From positions 1 through 12,428 of the forward strand of contig JAHFEI010000021.1 of the NCBI GenBank assembly GCA_023248615.1: 12,428 bases of DNA. Reading direction: 5' to 3'. A program made the position numbers and the translations under genes. The notes under the pieces were generated by a model. That model was not told the origin of the DNA, did not search any database, and worked only from the letters and a program-made list of their open reading frames with translations. Shown here in pieces: positions 1-5,401 of the stretch (position 1 is the stretch's first letter; every line of letters begins with the position of its first letter). This DNA comes from Nitrospinales bacterium. GTDB lineage: Bacteria; Nitrospinota_A; UBA7883; JACRGQ01.

Positions 1-317
1 GCGAAAAGCTGGAAATACGCAACCGTGTTGTGTACGTTAATGACGTCCCGCTGAAGGAAGATATCTACGGGCGTCACGACCCGGACGACAAGTATCGCAG
101 GGAAGTGCGCGACGATTTTGGGCCGGTAGTTATCCCCGATGGAAAATATTTCATGATGGGCGATAATCGGGAGAACAGCCACGACAGCCGCTTTTGGGGA
201 TTTCTGGACGAACGCGGCATCATCGGCAGGGCATTCGTCATCTACTGGTCGCGTGACGCATCGGTTCCTTTTCCGTCAGGAATCCGTTTCGAGCGTTTCG
301 CCCACTTGGTGGAGTAG
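1..317 (+). CDS. lepB: Signal peptidase I (leader peptidase), C-terminal part
   Basis: This is the 3' end of a signal peptidase I gene, open from the window edge (first full codon at base 3) to a TAG at 315-317. Signal peptidase I is an inner-membrane Ser/Lys protease that removes signal peptides from secreted proteins on the periplasmic side. The visible part carries the conserved family segment GDNRENSHDSR followed by FWGF (about 160-210), then the G-x-I-x-G-R-A strand and an aromatic W-S-R near the end, all in the usual order. The catalytic Ser and Lys boxes and the membrane anchor lie upstream of the window. The last 42 bp overlap the 3' end of the convergent rsmA. The family call is firm from the GDNR box; full length and N-terminal architecture cannot be seen. 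Confidence 0.95.
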   Translation, partial: EKLEIRNRVVYVNDVPLKEDIYGRHDPDDKYRREVRDDFGPVVIPDGKYFMMGDNRENSHDSRFWGFLDERGIIGRAFVIYWSRDASVPFPSGIRFERFAHLVE

Positions 318-1085
318 CGGAAGCATAGCCGCAAACTGTTGCAGGCTTACCGCCTCCGCGCGGACGTTTATTCCAAGCCCGGCGGCATCATACGCCGCAT
401 CCATCGATTCCGGCGAGTAGATTCCCTTAAGGTTGTTTTTCATCGTCCGCCTCTTATGTGTAAAGGACGCGCGCACCAGTGGGAACAGGGCATCTTCATC
501 CCCCTCCACCGGCGGCAGGGCGTGCGGGACAAAGCGTAGCACCACCGACTTCACCTTTGGCGGCGGGATGAACGCTTCCGGCGGCACCGCCAGCACTTCC
601 GTCATTTCCCAGTTGTAGCCGCTCCATACGGAAAGCGAGCCGTAGTGCCGCCCCCCCGGCTGTCCGGATATGCGATCCGCCACTTCCTTTTGGAACATCA
701 GCACCATCGCCGATATGTTGGATTTACATGCAGTGAGATGCTTGTAGATATGTACGGATGCATAGTAGGGGAGGTTGCTTACCACCACCAGCGGGCCGGG
801 CAGGGCCGTATAGTCCACATCCTCCGCTTTCGCTCCTATGACTTCCGCTTGTGGATATTCGGTGGCGATGCGGCGGGCGAGCTCCGTGTCCGGCTCCACC
901 AGCGTAAGGTTTTCGGATTGCGATGCCAGTAGCGAGGTCAATGCTCCCTTGCCGGGGCCTATCTCCAGCAGATGCGCCCCGGGTGTTACACGCGCCGCCG
1001 CCACAATCTGCCTACAGGCGTCACTATCGGACAGGAAGTGTTGTCCCAGCTTCGGCTTGCCGTTCCATGTTTTGCTTTTTGCCAT
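276..1085 (-). CDS. rsmA: 16S rRNA (adenine1518/1519-N6)-dimethyltransferase RsmA/KsgA
   Basis: A 269-residue protein of the KsgA/Dim1 family, which dimethylates two adjacent adenosines in the 3'-terminal helix of 16S rRNA during late 30S assembly, using S-adenosylmethionine. Visible motifs in order: the N-terminal LGQHFL (13-18); SAM motif I, LEIGPGKGALT (40-50); acidic motif II ending VEPD (63-66); catalytic motif IV, NLPYY (104-108); and the C-terminal PPPKVKS (174-180) and SFTHKRRTMKNNL signature. Length is typical. The ATG at 1085 is chosen because family homology begins just after it. No good Shine-Dalgarno precedes it, and the frame stays open upstream with in-frame ATGs at 1187 and 1196, so an N-terminal extension of 34-37 residues is possible. 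It is convergent with lepB and divergent from the HD-GYP gene. Confidence 0.95.
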   Translation of the reverse strand: MAKSKTWNGKPKLGQHFLSDSDACRQIVAAARVTPGAHLLEIGPGKGALTSLLASQSENLTLVEPDTELARRIATEYPQAEVIGAKAEDVDYTALPGPLVVVSNLPYYASVHIYKHLTACKSNISAMVLMFQKEVADRISGQPGGRHYGSLSVWSGYNWEMTEVLAVPPEAFIPPPKVKSVVLRFVPHALPPVEGDEDALFPLVRASFTHKRRTMKNNLKGIYSPESMDAAYDAAGLGINVRAEAVSLQQFAAMLPLLHQVGETLETDS

Positions 1086-1204
1086 CCGGGTAGTCTGGCA
1101 GAGCGTGGGGGCATTATCAATCCCGATGCCGGGTTGGCCACCAACAATCTCAAGTGGCGCAGTAGGGCAGAATGGCTCTGGTTCCATCAATAACATTCTT
1201 TCTG

Positions 1205-1233
1205 TTGCCAAATTCGGGGTGATAATATCTAAT
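1205..1233 (+). promoter_or_regulatory. Predicted sigma70-type promoter of the HD-GYP gene
   Basis: TTGCCA at 1205-1210 and TCTAAT at 1228-1233 are separated by exactly 17 bp; each matches 5 of 6 consensus bases. The ATG at 1240 starts seven bases after the -10 box, where transcription would be expected to begin, so the message may be leaderless or nearly so. That agrees with the lack of any Shine-Dalgarno sequence before 1240. Prediction from sequence only. Confidence 0.55.
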
Positions 1234-1239
1234 GTAAAA

Positions 1240-2490
1240 ATGGGTATTGATAATAGAGGTGGCGGTAATCCTGGGGTTATAAAAAAGGCGCAGACTACCC
1301 AGCTTCGCGTGGGGATGTTTGTCCACGATTTCAACTGCGGCTGGCTCGAAAACCCGTTCTTCGCCAAGCAGTTACTGCTTAAGAGCGAAAAGGAGATAGA
1401 AAAAATAATCTCCGTTGGCATCCACGAGCTGTACATAGACACTTCCAAGGGGCTGGACATAGCGAACGCCCCGACAGAGGCTGAAGTCAAAAAAGAGATT
1501 CGGACAGAGATGGCCAAGATAGATGACCATAAGGCCGAAGTCATTACCGTCCCGATGAAAGAAGAGCTTAAAGAGGCCCAAAAGTGCAAGACCGAGGCCA
1601 AAAAATTAATCACCAACATCATGCAGGATGTGCGGATGGGAAAACAGGTAGAGCTGGAATCGGTGGACAACGCCGTGGAGAACATGATGGACTCCATTTT
1701 CCGCAACCAAGGCGCGCTAACCAGCCTTAGCAGGCTGAAAAGCAAGGACGAGTATACCTTTATGCACTCGGTAAACGTGTGCGTACTTATGATATCCTTC
1801 TGCAAATCCAGCGATGTTGATAAGGCGACCATACGCAAGATAGGCTCCGGCGCATTGCTACACGATATCGGCAAGATGCAGGTGCCGCAAGAGGTGCTTA
1901 ACAAGCCTGCAAAACTTACGGATGAAGAATTTGAACAGATGCGGAGCCATGTGGTGCAAAGCAAGCTAATCCTTTCCAAGACGGACGGGATATCCCAAGA
2001 GGCGATTGAGGTGGCAGGCCAGCACCACGAGCGGTATGACGGCTCCGGTTATCCCGATAAGCTTAAGGGGGCAGAGATATCGCACTTCGGGCAGATGGCT
2101 TCAATCGTGGACGTTTACGATGCGATAACCTCCGACCGTGTGTACCATAAGGGGCTGGATTCCACCGATGCATTGAAAAAGATTTTTGAATGGAGCAAGT
2201 TTCATTTCGATCCGGTGCTGGTGCAGCTTTTCATTAAGACGGTCGGAATATATCCCGTGGGTACGCTGGTGCGGCTGGAGAGCGGCCTTCTGGGGGTGGT
2301 TTGCGAGCCGGGAAAAGAGAGCATGCTAAAACCTGTTGTACGGGCGATATACGACTCAAAGCGCGAACGGTTCCTGTCCGCCCCAAAGGATTTGGATCTG
2401 GCGGCTTCGGGCAATGCCGATAGGATACTCGGTAGCGAATCGCCGTCGAAATGGAATATCAAGCCGTTTGATTTTATAGAAATCCTCTAG
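1240..2490 (+). CDS. DUF3391/HD-GYP domain cyclic-di-GMP phosphodiesterase
   Basis: A 416-residue soluble protein. Residues about 14-130 match the DUF3391 type of N-terminal region (LRVGMFVHDF near the start), followed by a charged helical stretch. Residues about 150-345 form an HD-GYP domain: H176 (in MHSVNV), HDIGK at 208-212, H237, HHERYDGSGYP at 262-272, and D291 in VDVYDAITSDRVY. All expected metal ligands and the GYP loop are present, so hydrolysis of cyclic di-GMP is likely. A C-terminal extension of about 70 residues has the form often seen after DUF3391/HD-GYP domains. No membrane segment or receiver domain is visible, so the input signal is unknown. ATG 1240 is chosen because it precedes the domain and sits directly after a good promoter. 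GTG 1219 is an in-frame alternative, and there is no Shine-Dalgarno at either. It is divergent from rsmA and probably monocistronic. Confidence 0.92.
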   Translation: MGIDNRGGGNPGVIKKAQTTQLRVGMFVHDFNCGWLENPFFAKQLLLKSEKEIEKIISVGIHELYIDTSKGLDIANAPTEAEVKKEIRTEMAKIDDHKAEVITVPMKEELKEAQKCKTEAKKLITNIMQDVRMGKQVELESVDNAVENMMDSIFRNQGALTSLSRLKSKDEYTFMHSVNVCVLMISFCKSSDVDKATIRKIGSGALLHDIGKMQVPQEVLNKPAKLTDEEFEQMRSHVVQSKLILSKTDGISQEAIEVAGQHHERYDGSGYPDKLKGAEISHFGQMASIVDVYDAITSDRVYHKGLDSTDALKKIFEWSKFHFDPVLVQLFIKTVGIYPVGTLVRLESGLLGVVCEPGKESMLKPVVRAIYDSKRERFLSAPKDLDLAASGNADRILGSESPSKWNIKPFDFIEIL

Positions 2491-2584
2491 CTACGCCGCC
2501 TGTCATTTCACAAATATGTGGCGGAAATTTTGCGGCTCTTTGCCGGGTGCGGGGTGGCGTGGAGGAGTGGGCGTTGCGGGAAAA
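2491..2584. other. Short intergenic gap between convergent genes
   Basis: This 94 bp gap separates the ends of the HD-GYP and hemerythrin genes. It holds a weak CCGCC (2496-2500)/GGCGG (2520-2524) inverted repeat with a 19-base loop, and four G-runs at 2545-2580. No convincing intrinsic terminator with a T-tract is visible on either strand. Confidence 0.5.
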
Positions 2585-3010
2585 TTACCGCAATCCATTT
2601 TCATTCAGAAATCGGGTGTACTCCTTATCGTGTATCATCACGTGATCCCTAAACCAACTGGTTATAAAAGAAACCATGTCCGGCAGTGGCGGCACGACTC
2701 CATAATCCAGCATGGAGGAGTATGAATCCAATTGGTGGGCAAATTTATTGTGGTCATTCCTGTGGGACTCCAAGTTCGGGTAGCCATGGGCGGCCAGCGC
2801 ATCCTCCTCGCTCTTGAAATGGCAGGTGGCGTAATCCACAAGGTCGTTATATGCGCGGATGACTGCACCCAACTCATTGGTATCGCCTTTCGCCTTCATC
2901 AGCGCATCTATAATGGCGAATAGTTTCTTGTGGTCCTCATCAAACGATGCAATGCCAACGCTATAACTCTTATCCCATCCCGGAATCTTATCGTTGTCGT
3001 TGGTACTCAT
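2585..3010 (-). CDS. Bacteriohemerythrin (single-domain O2-binding di-iron protein)
   Basis: A 141-residue single-domain hemerythrin. All seven expected di-iron ligands are present with family spacing: H27 (DEDHKKLF), H64 and E68 (CHFKSEE), H83 and H87 (SHRNDH), H123 and D128 (HVMIHDKEY). The N-terminal W-x-x-x-Y-S-V-G-I segment is also characteristic. Such proteins bind O2 reversibly and serve as an oxygen store, carrier or sensor in the cytoplasm of microaerophilic or motile bacteria. No receptor or output domain is attached. Its ATG (3010-3008) overlaps the TGA of the upstream tandem-HTH gene as ATGA, so the two are almost certainly co-transcribed and translationally coupled. That arrangement suggests either O2-related control by the regulator or joint regulation. 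Family assignment is firm; the functional link to the regulator is inference. Confidence 0.95.
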   Translation of the reverse strand: MSTNDNDKIPGWDKSYSVGIASFDEDHKKLFAIIDALMKAKGDTNELGAVIRAYNDLVDYATCHFKSEEDALAAHGYPNLESHRNDHNKFAHQLDSYSSMLDYGVVPPLPDMVSFITSWFRDHVMIHDKEYTRFLNENGLR

Positions 3011-3657
3011 GCTTTCCGCCCTTTCTGGTACACTTTTAGCACGGCCTTGGCGGCCTCTTGCGCATCCTTGGGCGCATCCCGGTAAAGGTTCAAGAGCTCG
3101 CGCTCATCCGGCGTAATCGGCTGTCCATACCGAGCCTTTTCCTCTGCGGCCAGCTTTTCATCGTCTGGGTTTTCCCCGGTCATTATCCATGTCGCGTTTG
3201 TATAGCCGTACCCAGCGGCCCAATAAAGATATTGTGCATCAGGCATCTGTTTCCCCGCTTCGCAAGCCTTTATCGTAGAAACCGGCACACCAGCCGCCGC
3301 TGATACCTGCTGGTAGCCAAGTTTTGCGCGAATGTTTTTTAATCGTTCCCCCACCGATGGAAGCGACACCTCAATATCCCCCCAGAACTCTCCTTTTTTT
3401 CGGCCCTTGGCATTTTCATCTTTCTTTGCGGTGGACGGGGAAAAGTTTCGTGCGCCCTCGCCGGTCAGCAACCAGTTGATGTTAATGCCGAGCTTCTTGG
3501 AGATATTTTTCAGTTGCTCCGCCGAAGGAAAACTCCCCCGGTTCGTCCACTTGTTTACATTTTCCGGCTTTATCTCAAGCATCTGGGCAAATCGGCTTTC
3601 TTTGCCCCCGGCAAGCTCGCGGATGAGGGAGTCCAATCTTTCCCTGAAGCCCTCCAT
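3007..3657 (-). CDS. Tandem-HTH CI-type transcriptional regulator
   Basis: A 216-residue DNA-binding protein with two successive phage-CI/XRE-like helix-turn-helix domains. The first spans about 4-68 and ends with the CI-family signature NWLLTGEG (61-68). The second spans about 100-164 and ends with the related TWIMTGENP (156-164). They are joined by a Lys-rich linker (78-90), and a C-terminal helical segment (181-214, beginning ITPDERELLNLYRDAP) resembles the oligomerisation tails of small XRE regulators. No LexA-type protease domain is visible. The frame could start at a TTG at 3720, but that would put both palindromic operators region-side of or inside the gene; ATG 3657, immediately before the first HTH, is preferred. 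Two perfect palindromes lie 32 and 63 bp upstream and are the obvious candidates for its operators. The gene is coupled to the hemerythrin downstream. Two HTH domains in one chain could grip both halves or both copies of the operator. Confidence 0.85.
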   Translation of the reverse strand: MEGFRERLDSLIRELAGGKESRFAQMLEIKPENVNKWTNRGSFPSAEQLKNISKKLGININWLLTGEGARNFSPSTAKKDENAKGRKKGEFWGDIEVSLPSVGERLKNIRAKLGYQQVSAAAGVPVSTIKACEAGKQMPDAQYLYWAAGYGYTNATWIMTGENPDDEKLAAEEKARYGQPITPDERELLNLYRDAPKDAQEAAKAVLKVYQKGRKA

Positions 3658-3688
3658 GCTATTTGCCACCGGGCATTGGAGTTGCGGC

Positions 3689-3708
3689 AAAAGACCATAT
3701 GGTCTTTT
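3689..3708. promoter_or_regulatory. Palindromic operator, copy 1
   Basis: A perfect 20 bp palindrome, AAAAGACCATATGGTCTTTT, 32 bp upstream of the tandem-HTH start codon. It shares an identical 18 bp core with copy 2, centred 30 bp away (about three helical turns). On the minus strand its centre gives a TATGGT that could be a poor -10 box for the tandem-HTH gene, so binding here would give autorepression. Symmetry and repetition are seen directly; the bound protein is inferred. Confidence 0.8.
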
Positions 3709-3713
3709 CATGG

Positions 3714-3742
3714 TTGACAAAAGACCATATGGTCTTTAAAAT
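3714..3742 (+). promoter_or_regulatory. Strong predicted sigma70 promoter with operator in its spacer
   Basis: TTGACA (3714-3719, perfect -35) and TAAAAT (3737-3742, 5 of 6 for the -10) are 17 bp apart, the optimal spacing. The spacer is almost exactly the second palindrome, so a bound dimer would block RNA polymerase. Transcription would run right from about 3749, towards the HTH gene at 4048, through about 300 bp without a convincing gene. Confidence 0.7.
3720..3737. promoter_or_regulatory. Palindromic operator, copy 2
   Basis: A perfect 18 bp palindrome, AAAGACCATATGGTCTTT, identical to the core of copy 1. It lies between the -35 and -10 boxes of the rightward promoter, the classic position of a repressor operator. 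The identical arms, length and spacing make a chance origin very unlikely. Confidence 0.8.
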
Positions 3743-4034
3743 ATGGGGCGTGGATGCTTTTAAGTTATATTTATTAGACTTGACCGGGGCGATAGCTGGT
3801 TGCGCCGATCCTGTTTTCATTGTCGATGTCGGGGCGGGTAGCGGCAATAGGCCTAACTTGCCACAAGCGGACATAAGCAACCACCTCATAACTTCATGCA
3901 TACTGGCCTCGTATACTATCATTTTGACTATCTACCCACAATTCGCGGCTGACATTCGAGTTTACGAACAATCCCCATTGTCGATTTGCCTGAATTTCGG
4001 GATATCCCGATATGCCACCCAAGCAATCTTTTTT
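3743..4034 (+). other. Long leader or intergenic region; possible leaderless ORF 3750-4064
   Basis: About 290 bp lie between the strong rightward promoter and the second HTH gene. No known RNA family or clear terminator was recognised. One plus-strand frame is open from GTG 3750 to TAA 4062-4064 (104 codons). Its start falls where transcription would begin, as in a leaderless gene, and its end overlaps the HTH gene by 17 bp. Its predicted product (VDAFKLYLLD at the start) matches no family I recognise and its composition is not clearly protein-like. The stretch could equally be an untranslated leader, a small RNA, or decayed sequence. It also holds a lone TATACT at 3912-3917 and the palindrome at 3997-4010. 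Confidence 0.3.
3997..4010. promoter_or_regulatory. Palindrome TCGGGATATCCCGA, candidate operator of the second HTH gene
   Basis: A perfect 14 bp palindrome 37 bp before the start codon at 4048. Its sequence is unrelated to the GACCATATGGTC pair, so a different protein may bind it, most simply the product of the adjacent gene. Weak promoter pairings overlap it: TTGTCG 3978-3983 with GATATC 4001-4006, or TTGCCT 3986-3991 with GATATG 4009-4014, each with a 17 bp spacer. Confidence 0.5.
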
Positions 4035-4036
4035 AT

Positions 4037-4040
4037 GGAG
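4037..4040 (+). promoter_or_regulatory. Ribosome binding site that sets the start at 4048
   Basis: GGAG lies seven bases before ATG 4048. The neighbouring in-frame ATGs at 4012 and 4042 have no suitably spaced Shine-Dalgarno, so 4048 is the likely start. Confidence 0.65.
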
Positions 4041-4047
4041 AATGAAA

Positions 4048-4443
4048 ATGGCCCAAAATTTTAAAGACAGGTTGAAAATTCTGATGAAAGACATGCGTCC
4101 CTATTCCTTTGCCCAGCAGGTCGGTATCCAAAGGGGGCTTTTCCAATACTACTGGAAGAAAGATGGTATTCCTACCTACGAGAACCTGCTAAAAATCCAG
4201 CGATACACAGGGTGTTCGCTGGATTGGCTACTTACCGGAGATATGCCGACACTGGATGATTCGCTATCCGGCATCCGCTTCAAAATGCGATCCAGCGCCG
4301 AAAGCGCCACGCGCCAGAGGCGGTTTACCAATTCTGCCCGTAAGCTAAAGGCTCTTTACGCATATCTGCCCGTAGAAAAACTCTCGGCAATTGAAATCGT
4401 AATTGAGGCGCTTGGGAAGCGCAGGCCAGTGCGCGGGGAGTGA
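4048..4443 (+). CDS. CI-type HTH transcriptional regulator
   Basis: A 131-residue protein whose first 65 residues resemble the DNA-binding domain of phage CI-type repressors: FKDRLKILMKD, a helix-turn-helix around FAQQVGIQRGLFQYYWKKDG (21-40), then the YENLLKIQRYTG helix and the signature LDWLLTGD (58-65). It keeps the same WLLTG motif as the tandem-HTH protein on the other side of the control region, but is not a close copy of it. The remaining half (66-131) is basic with a C-terminal helix (about 105-124) and no recognisable domain. It is transcribed away from the tandem-HTH gene, giving a repressor/anti-repressor-like divergent layout. It ends 9 bp from the convergent cheD-receiver gene. 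Target sites and effector are unknown. Confidence 0.8.
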   Translation: MAQNFKDRLKILMKDMRPYSFAQQVGIQRGLFQYYWKKDGIPTYENLLKIQRYTGCSLDWLLTGDMPTLDDSLSGIRFKMRSSAESATRQRRFTNSARKLKALYAYLPVEKLSAIEIVIEALGKRRPVRGE

Positions 4444-4452
4444 TATTCGAAG

Positions 4453-5379
4453 TCAGTTAGCGAACAGTTTTTTTGCCACGACTTTTCCAGCGGCATCGCG
4501 CAGGCGTGGGATGTATTCCTTATTTAGCCCGCCCATTCCGTTGTATATTTCCAGCTTGTCCTTATCAACCGAGTGTATGGCCCCGTACTGTTTGGCCCTT
4601 TCCGCTATGTCGGAGCCTGTTTTCGCAATCGTGCTACAAATCACCACTGGCTTGGGATAATGTGACGAGAGTTTTTTGAGGAAATCCAATCCGCTCATTT
4701 TGGGCATTATGATGTCGAGGCTGATTACGTCGGGGTCTTCTTGCAATATCATGTTCCGCGCCTCAAATGCGTCCCCGGCCTCGCCGCACACTTCCATGTC
4801 CGGAGCTTCTTCAATTGCCTTCCTCAAAATCTTGCGGACGAGCATCGAATCGTCCACTATCAGCACCCTCAGCTTGCGGGTAGACAGTTCCTTGTGCCTT
4901 TTCTCGGATGCGTCCCTTTCCACGGATTTCGCAATCATCGCCACGCGCACTACGCCTGTCATGCTGTCCATATAGATGCGGCGTCCCTGCTCGCCGCCGA
5001 CGTGCTCCTCGACAACTTTTATTCCGGCCTCATGCAGGGCATTCCTCGCAACGTCAATATTCCTTTCACCTATGGTCGTTGTAGAGCCCAGATGGCCGGT
5101 AACAGCGCCGCCGCCGTAAATACCGGCCCTAAGCGCTTTGGTGTTGGAGTCCAGCCTGCTCATCGTGGTGATTATCAGTTCTATTGCGGTGTCGCCGTAG
5201 CGCCCCTTTTCCGGGTGTCCCGGGTTGTTGGCGAGCAGGAAGTGGCACATCGCCGAATGGCATTTTACAGGGTGCCAAAGCGTAACGCTTACGCAACTGC
5301 CCAGCAGTGTGGCCAGCTCGCAGGAGGTCCGCTTGACCGTATATTCGCCCGGTAGCAGGAATACTTTCTCGTTTGCCAT
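4453..5379 (-). CDS. cheD: CheD - CheB-type receiver fusion protein
   Basis: A 308-residue two-domain protein. Residues about 1-155 are CheD, the chemoreceptor glutamine deamidase: the catalytic pair C29 (LLGSCV) and H46 (MCHFLL) is present with the family's 17-residue spacing, and the IYGGGAVTG and IGERNIDVA segments follow at 87-95 and 103-111. After a short charged linker (155-168), residues 169-285 form a receiver domain with the acidic pair D176/D177 (LIVDDSMLVRK), phosphoacceptor D222 (LDIIMPKMSG), T250 (CSTIAKTG) and a candidate conserved lysine K273. The wording of this receiver is that of CheB, but no methylesterase domain follows. A good Shine-Dalgarno (AAGGA) precedes ATG 5379. It lies 22 bp downstream of the kinase gene, its probable phosphodonor. 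CheD is normally a stand-alone protein of about 160 residues, so phosphorylation may here control deamidation. Domain calls are firm; that control is inferred. Confidence 0.9.
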   Translation of the reverse strand: MANEKVFLLPGEYTVKRTSCELATLLGSCVSVTLWHPVKCHSAMCHFLLANNPGHPEKGRYGDTAIELIITTMSRLDSNTKALRAGIYGGGAVTGHLGSTTTIGERNIDVARNALHEAGIKVVEEHVGGEQGRRIYMDSMTGVVRVAMIAKSVERDASEKRHKELSTRKLRVLIVDDSMLVRKILRKAIEEAPDMEVCGEAGDAFEARNMILQEDPDVISLDIIMPKMSGLDFLKKLSSHYPKPVVICSTIAKTGSDIAERAKQYGAIHSVDKDKLEIYNGMGGLNKEYIPRLRDAAGKVVAKKLFAN

Positions 5380-5401
5380 AGTTATTCCTTCCTATTCTCG
5401 T

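Noticed and set aside
1086..1979. Long open frame antisense to the HD-GYP gene, continuous with rsmA
   Set aside because: Its sequence is a shadow of the HD-GYP codons on the other strand (Ser/Leu-rich, no motif); RsmA homology starts only at 1085.
2496..2524. CCGCC/GGCGG inverted repeat as a terminator of the HD-GYP gene
   Set aside because: Five-bp stem, 19-base loop and no T-tract of useful length directly after it.
3658..3720. TTG start at 3720 for the tandem-HTH gene
   Set aside because: It would make operator copy 1 coding sequence and add 21 residues with no homology; ATG 3657 directly precedes the first HTH domain.
3659..3922. Minus-strand open frame across the control region
   Set aside because: It reads through both palindromes, has repetitive translation from them and no recognisable motif or Shine-Dalgarno.
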